Assembly (NCBI GenBank): GCA_025928215.1
Contig: JAICJW010000230.1
Span: 1-7,384 of the forward strand
Source of the DNA: Chloroflexia bacterium
GTDB taxonomy: Bacteria; Chloroflexota; Chloroflexia; Thermomicrobiales; JALYUS01
Direction of reading: 5' to 3'
Length of the DNA stretch: 7,384 nucleotides
Below the pieces are notes generated by a model. The model was given only the letters and a program-made list of their open reading frames with translations. It was not told the DNA's origin and did no database searches. A program made the translations under genes and the position numbers. Below, in pieces: positions 5,666-7,384 of this stretch. Position 1 is the stretch's first letter; each line of letters opens with the position of its first letter.

Positions 5666-5730
5666 GTTCGGAGTTCGGAGTTCGATGACCGGATTCCCGC
5701 TTCGAACCGCGAACACCGAACACCGAACTC
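5664..5730. repeat. Heptad-built inverted repeat between array copies 1 and 2
   Basis: The arms are 21 nt (5664-5684 and 5710-5730), three GTTCGGA-type heptads facing three CGAACAC/CGAACTC heptads. They pair at 19 of 21 positions, with A/A mismatches exactly 7 nt apart, around a 25-nt loop. The left arm begins on the last two bases of the sdr1 stop. The right arm ends 7 nt before the sdr2 Shine-Dalgarno. The 32 nt from 5700 match the 32 nt from 2803 at 29 positions, so this is the same family as 2782-2832. Confidence 0.85.
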
Positions 5731-5737
5731 GCGCCCG

Positions 5738-5744
5738 AAGGGAG
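5738..5744 (+). promoter_or_regulatory. Ribosome binding site of sdr2
   Basis: AAGGGAG ends 5 nt before ATG 5750, just after the inverted repeat. The box and the following codons match those of sdr1. The in-frame GTG at 5744 overlaps it and is probably not the start. Confidence 0.65.
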
Positions 5745-5749
5745 TGTTC

Positions 5750-6622
5750 ATGCGTATCGTCGTCACCGGAGGCAGCGGCATCGTCGGCGGATTCGTTGTC
5801 CGCACGCTGATCGCGGCGGGCCACGACATCATGAATGTGACCCGACGGCCCCCGCGAGACCCTGTGCCGGGCGCCGGATTTGTGCAGGCCGACATGACCG
5901 ATATGGGGCAGGTTGTTGGCGCATTAACCTTCCGGGGAAAGGCCGCGGATGCCGTCATTCACCTCGCCGCGCTGCCCAATGTCTGGCCGATCGCGTCATC
6001 GCTGCCGACTGACGTTTGGCGGGTCAATGCGCTCTCCGTCTACAACGTCGCGGAGGCGTGCGCGCAACTCGGCATCGCAAAATTCATCGAGACGAGCAGC
6101 GTCAATGTCCACCAATATCCGCGTTCGGGCGGGACGATCGCGCCGCCCCGCTGGCCGGTGGACGAGACGACGCCGGAGTGGGTCGTCAATGCCTATGGTC
6201 TCTCGAAGATCGCCGGCGAAGCGACGGCCCGGATGCTGCACGCGCGCACCGGCGCGCAGGCGATCTCGATCCGCCCTGCCCTCGTCATCGCGCCGGACGA
6301 GTATGCGGCGCGCATCGCCCAGATGCGCGGCGACCGCCCGAAGACATGGCTCAGTTGGTCCTACTCCGATGCTGAAGACCTCGCGGAGGCGTACCGCCTC
6401 GCCGTCGAGAGAAACAATCTCGGCTGCGAAGCCCTCTACATCGTCAATGACGAGGCATTCACCGACGAGCCGATTGAGACCTGCATCATGCAGGCATACC
6501 GAGACGCCGGGCCGCTCGATATAGGTGTGAAAGGCCACGCGGCGGATATTTCCAACGCGAAGGCCAAGCGGCTGCTCGGCTGGAAACCACGGCATTCATG
6601 GCATGACTATGAGAAGGACTGA
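5750..6622 (+). CDS. NAD(P)-dependent epimerase/dehydrogenase-like SDR protein (array copy 2)
   Basis: A 290-residue paralogue of the preceding gene, called sdr2 here. The nucleotide loop is TGGSGIVG (6-13), with Thr31-Arg32-Arg33 after the second strand, again suggesting NADP. A segment VVGALTFRGKAADAVIHLAA (55-74) has a few extra residues (FRGK) that sdr1 lacks and sdr3 shares. The catalytic set is Ser117 (TSSVN), Tyr149 and Lys153 (YGLSK). The loop between Ser and Tyr (VHQYPRSGGTIAPPRWPVDE, 120-139) differs strongly from the LGxDFR loop of its two neighbours, which suggests a different substrate. The C-terminus SNAKAKRLLGWKPRHSWHDY (268-287) is like that of sdr1 and of uronate-dehydrogenase-like proteins. 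It is cotranscribed with sdr3, only 11 nt downstream. Function beyond an SDR oxidoreductase or epimerase is not known. Confidence 0.9.
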   Translation: MRIVVTGGSGIVGGFVVRTLIAAGHDIMNVTRRPPRDPVPGAGFVQADMTDMGQVVGALTFRGKAADAVIHLAALPNVWPIASSLPTDVWRVNALSVYNVAEACAQLGIAKFIETSSVNVHQYPRSGGTIAPPRWPVDETTPEWVVNAYGLSKIAGEATARMLHARTGAQAISIRPALVIAPDEYAARIAQMRGDRPKTWLSWSYSDAEDLAEAYRLAVERNNLGCEALYIVNDEAFTDEPIETCIMQAYRDAGPLDIGVKGHAADISNAKAKRLLGWKPRHSWHDYEKD

Positions 6623-6628
6623 GGGGAG
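6622..6628 (+). promoter_or_regulatory. Ribosome binding site of sdr3
   Basis: AGGGGAG, starting on the last base of the sdr2 stop and ending 5 nt before ATG 6634. It has the same GGGAGTGnnnATGCG layout as the two upstream copies and indicates translational proximity in one transcript. Confidence 0.65.
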
Positions 6629-6633
6629 TGCAT

Positions 6634-7384
6634 ATGCGCGTCGTTGTTACCGGCTCCAGTGGGCGCATCGGGCAGCACGTCGTCAAGGAACTCGCCGCAC
6701 ATGACTATGATGTGATCGCGACGGATATCGCCCGCGTGCCGAATGATCTCCCAACCGGCGTCCAGTATGTGCAGGCAGACATGACAAAGCCCGCCGACGT
6801 CGTTGGCGTTCTCACCTTCCGGGGCAAAAAGCCGGACGCCGTGCTCCATCTCGCGGCCATTCCCAATCCGACGAAAGACCCGCCGGAGGTTGTCTACGCG
6901 ACGAATGTCCTCAGTATCTACAACGTCGTGGAGATGGTCGGTACGCTCGGCATTCCGAAACTGATTGAGACGAGCAGCATCAACTGGCTCGGCATGGATT
7001 TCCGCACGCACGACTGGTGGCCGTCCTATCTGCCGGTAGACGAGTTCCATCCCCATCAGGCGCAGGACCCATATGCGCTCTCCAAATTCGTCGGTGAGCA
7101 AGCAGCAACGATGATCCACAACCGCTGCGGCACCGAAGTGATCTCTATCCGGCCGCCCTACGTCGTCTTCACGGACTGGTGGCCGGATGTGGTGCGGCGC
7201 GTCCGCACGGAACCGCTCTCTTTCGCTTCCGGCCTCTGGGCATATATTGACGTACGCGACCTCGGCGTCGCCTACCGCAAGGCGCTCGAAACGCACGTCA
7301 ACCTGCACGAATCCTTCTATATCGTCGCGGATGACGCCCTCGCCGAACGCCCCGTCGCCGAACTCGCGCCCCAGATTTCACCCG
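6634..7384 (+). CDS. NAD-dependent epimerase/dehydrogenase-like SDR protein (array copy 3, cut by window end)
   Basis: 250 residues are visible (called sdr3 here); about 30-40 should follow if it is the length of its paralogues. The nucleotide loop is TGSSGRIG (6-13). Residue 31 is Asp (DVIATDIAR), the classic NAD-preferring acid, unlike the Thr-Arg of the two upstream copies. VVGVLTFRGKKPDAVLHLAA (56-75) resembles copy 2, while SSINWLGMDFR (114-124) and DPYALSK (145-151) resemble copy 1. The catalytic residues are Ser114/115, Tyr147 and Lys151, followed by SIRPP (171-175). The substrate loop is unusually rich in Trp (HDWWPSYLP and TDWWPDVV). The ATG at 6634 has AGGGGAG 5 nt upstream and lies 11 nt after copy 2, so the two are surely cotranscribed. 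The substrate is unknown. Confidence 0.9.
   Translation, partial: MRVVVTGSSGRIGQHVVKELAAHDYDVIATDIARVPNDLPTGVQYVQADMTKPADVVGVLTFRGKKPDAVLHLAAIPNPTKDPPEVVYATNVLSIYNVVEMVGTLGIPKLIETSSINWLGMDFRTHDWWPSYLPVDEFHPHQAQDPYALSKFVGEQAATMIHNRCGTEVISIRPPYVVFTDWWPDVVRRVRTEPLSFASGLWAYIDVRDLGVAYRKALETHVNLHESFYIVADDALAERPVAELAPQISP

Noticed and set aside
4766..5824. 352-codon minus-strand frame opposite sdr1
   Set aside because: Antisense shadow of a well-supported SDR gene. Its N-terminal part translates the heptad repeat, and no domain is visible.
6607..7308. 233-codon minus-strand frame opposite sdr3
   Set aside because: Antisense shadow of a clear SDR coding sequence, with typical mirrored-codon composition.
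1..7384. Defence system, prophage, transposon, CRISPR, tRNA or riboswitch
   Set aside because: Reading both strands showed housekeeping and metabolic genes only; no matching motifs, integrase, transposase or spaced direct repeats were seen.

Overview
The window looks like a moderately GC-rich bacterial chromosome, most probably a Chloroflexota (Thermomicrobia-like or uncultured). That placement is inferred from an LCP protein with a long Pro/Thr-rich stalk after its single membrane helix, from the sequence flavour of MreB, Prs and RNase III, and from heptanucleotide-based intergenic repeats. It is not proven by any marker. All genes are densely packed, mostly preceded by good Shine-Dalgarno sequences, and share similar base composition. 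No tRNA, rRNA, CRISPR array, transposase or phage gene was seen.

Layout. (1) 1-928, minus strand: mreB, running off the left edge and missing about its last 30-40 residues. (2) 929-1116: a divergent control region with a perfect 10-bp inverted repeat (1013-1042) and an extended -10 (TGATATACT, 1064-1072) for the rightward gene. (3) 1117-2778, plus strand: an LCP (LytR-CpsA-Psr) envelope protein with a LytR_C domain. (4) 2779-2834: a convergent spacer filled by a heptad-built inverted repeat. (5) 4516-2835, minus strand: an rnc-prs operon (RNase III, then PRPP synthase) whose stop and start codons overlap as ATGA. (6) 4517-4813: a divergent control region with 7-bp-periodic repeats and two extended -10 candidates, one on each strand. 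(7) 4814 to the right edge, plus strand: three tandem paralogous short-chain dehydrogenase/epimerase-like genes, here called sdr1, sdr2 and sdr3. The third is cut by the window end.

How they work together. mreB and the LCP gene both concern cell-wall elongation or surface-polymer attachment, and they share one short control region. rnc and prs join RNA processing to nucleotide precursor supply by tight translational coupling, a pairing of housekeeping genes I do not recognise as standard. The three SDR genes look like a duplicated array, probably oxidoreductases or epimerases on sugars or sugar acids. Each copy carries the same ribosome-binding box, and they show mosaic similarity and a likely cofactor difference: Asp31 in sdr3 versus Thr-Arg in sdr1 and sdr2.

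The most interesting non-genic signal is the 7-bp-periodic inverted repeats in three of the four larger spacers. Two members of one family (2782-2832 and 5664-5730) share a 32-nt right half with 29 identities and have 25-nt loops. One of them overlaps a stop codon. I see no convincing undescribed multi-gene system such as defence, mobile or secretion; the best candidates for follow-up are the repeats, the SDR array, the mreB/LCP operator and the substituted active-site positions in RNase III and Prs.
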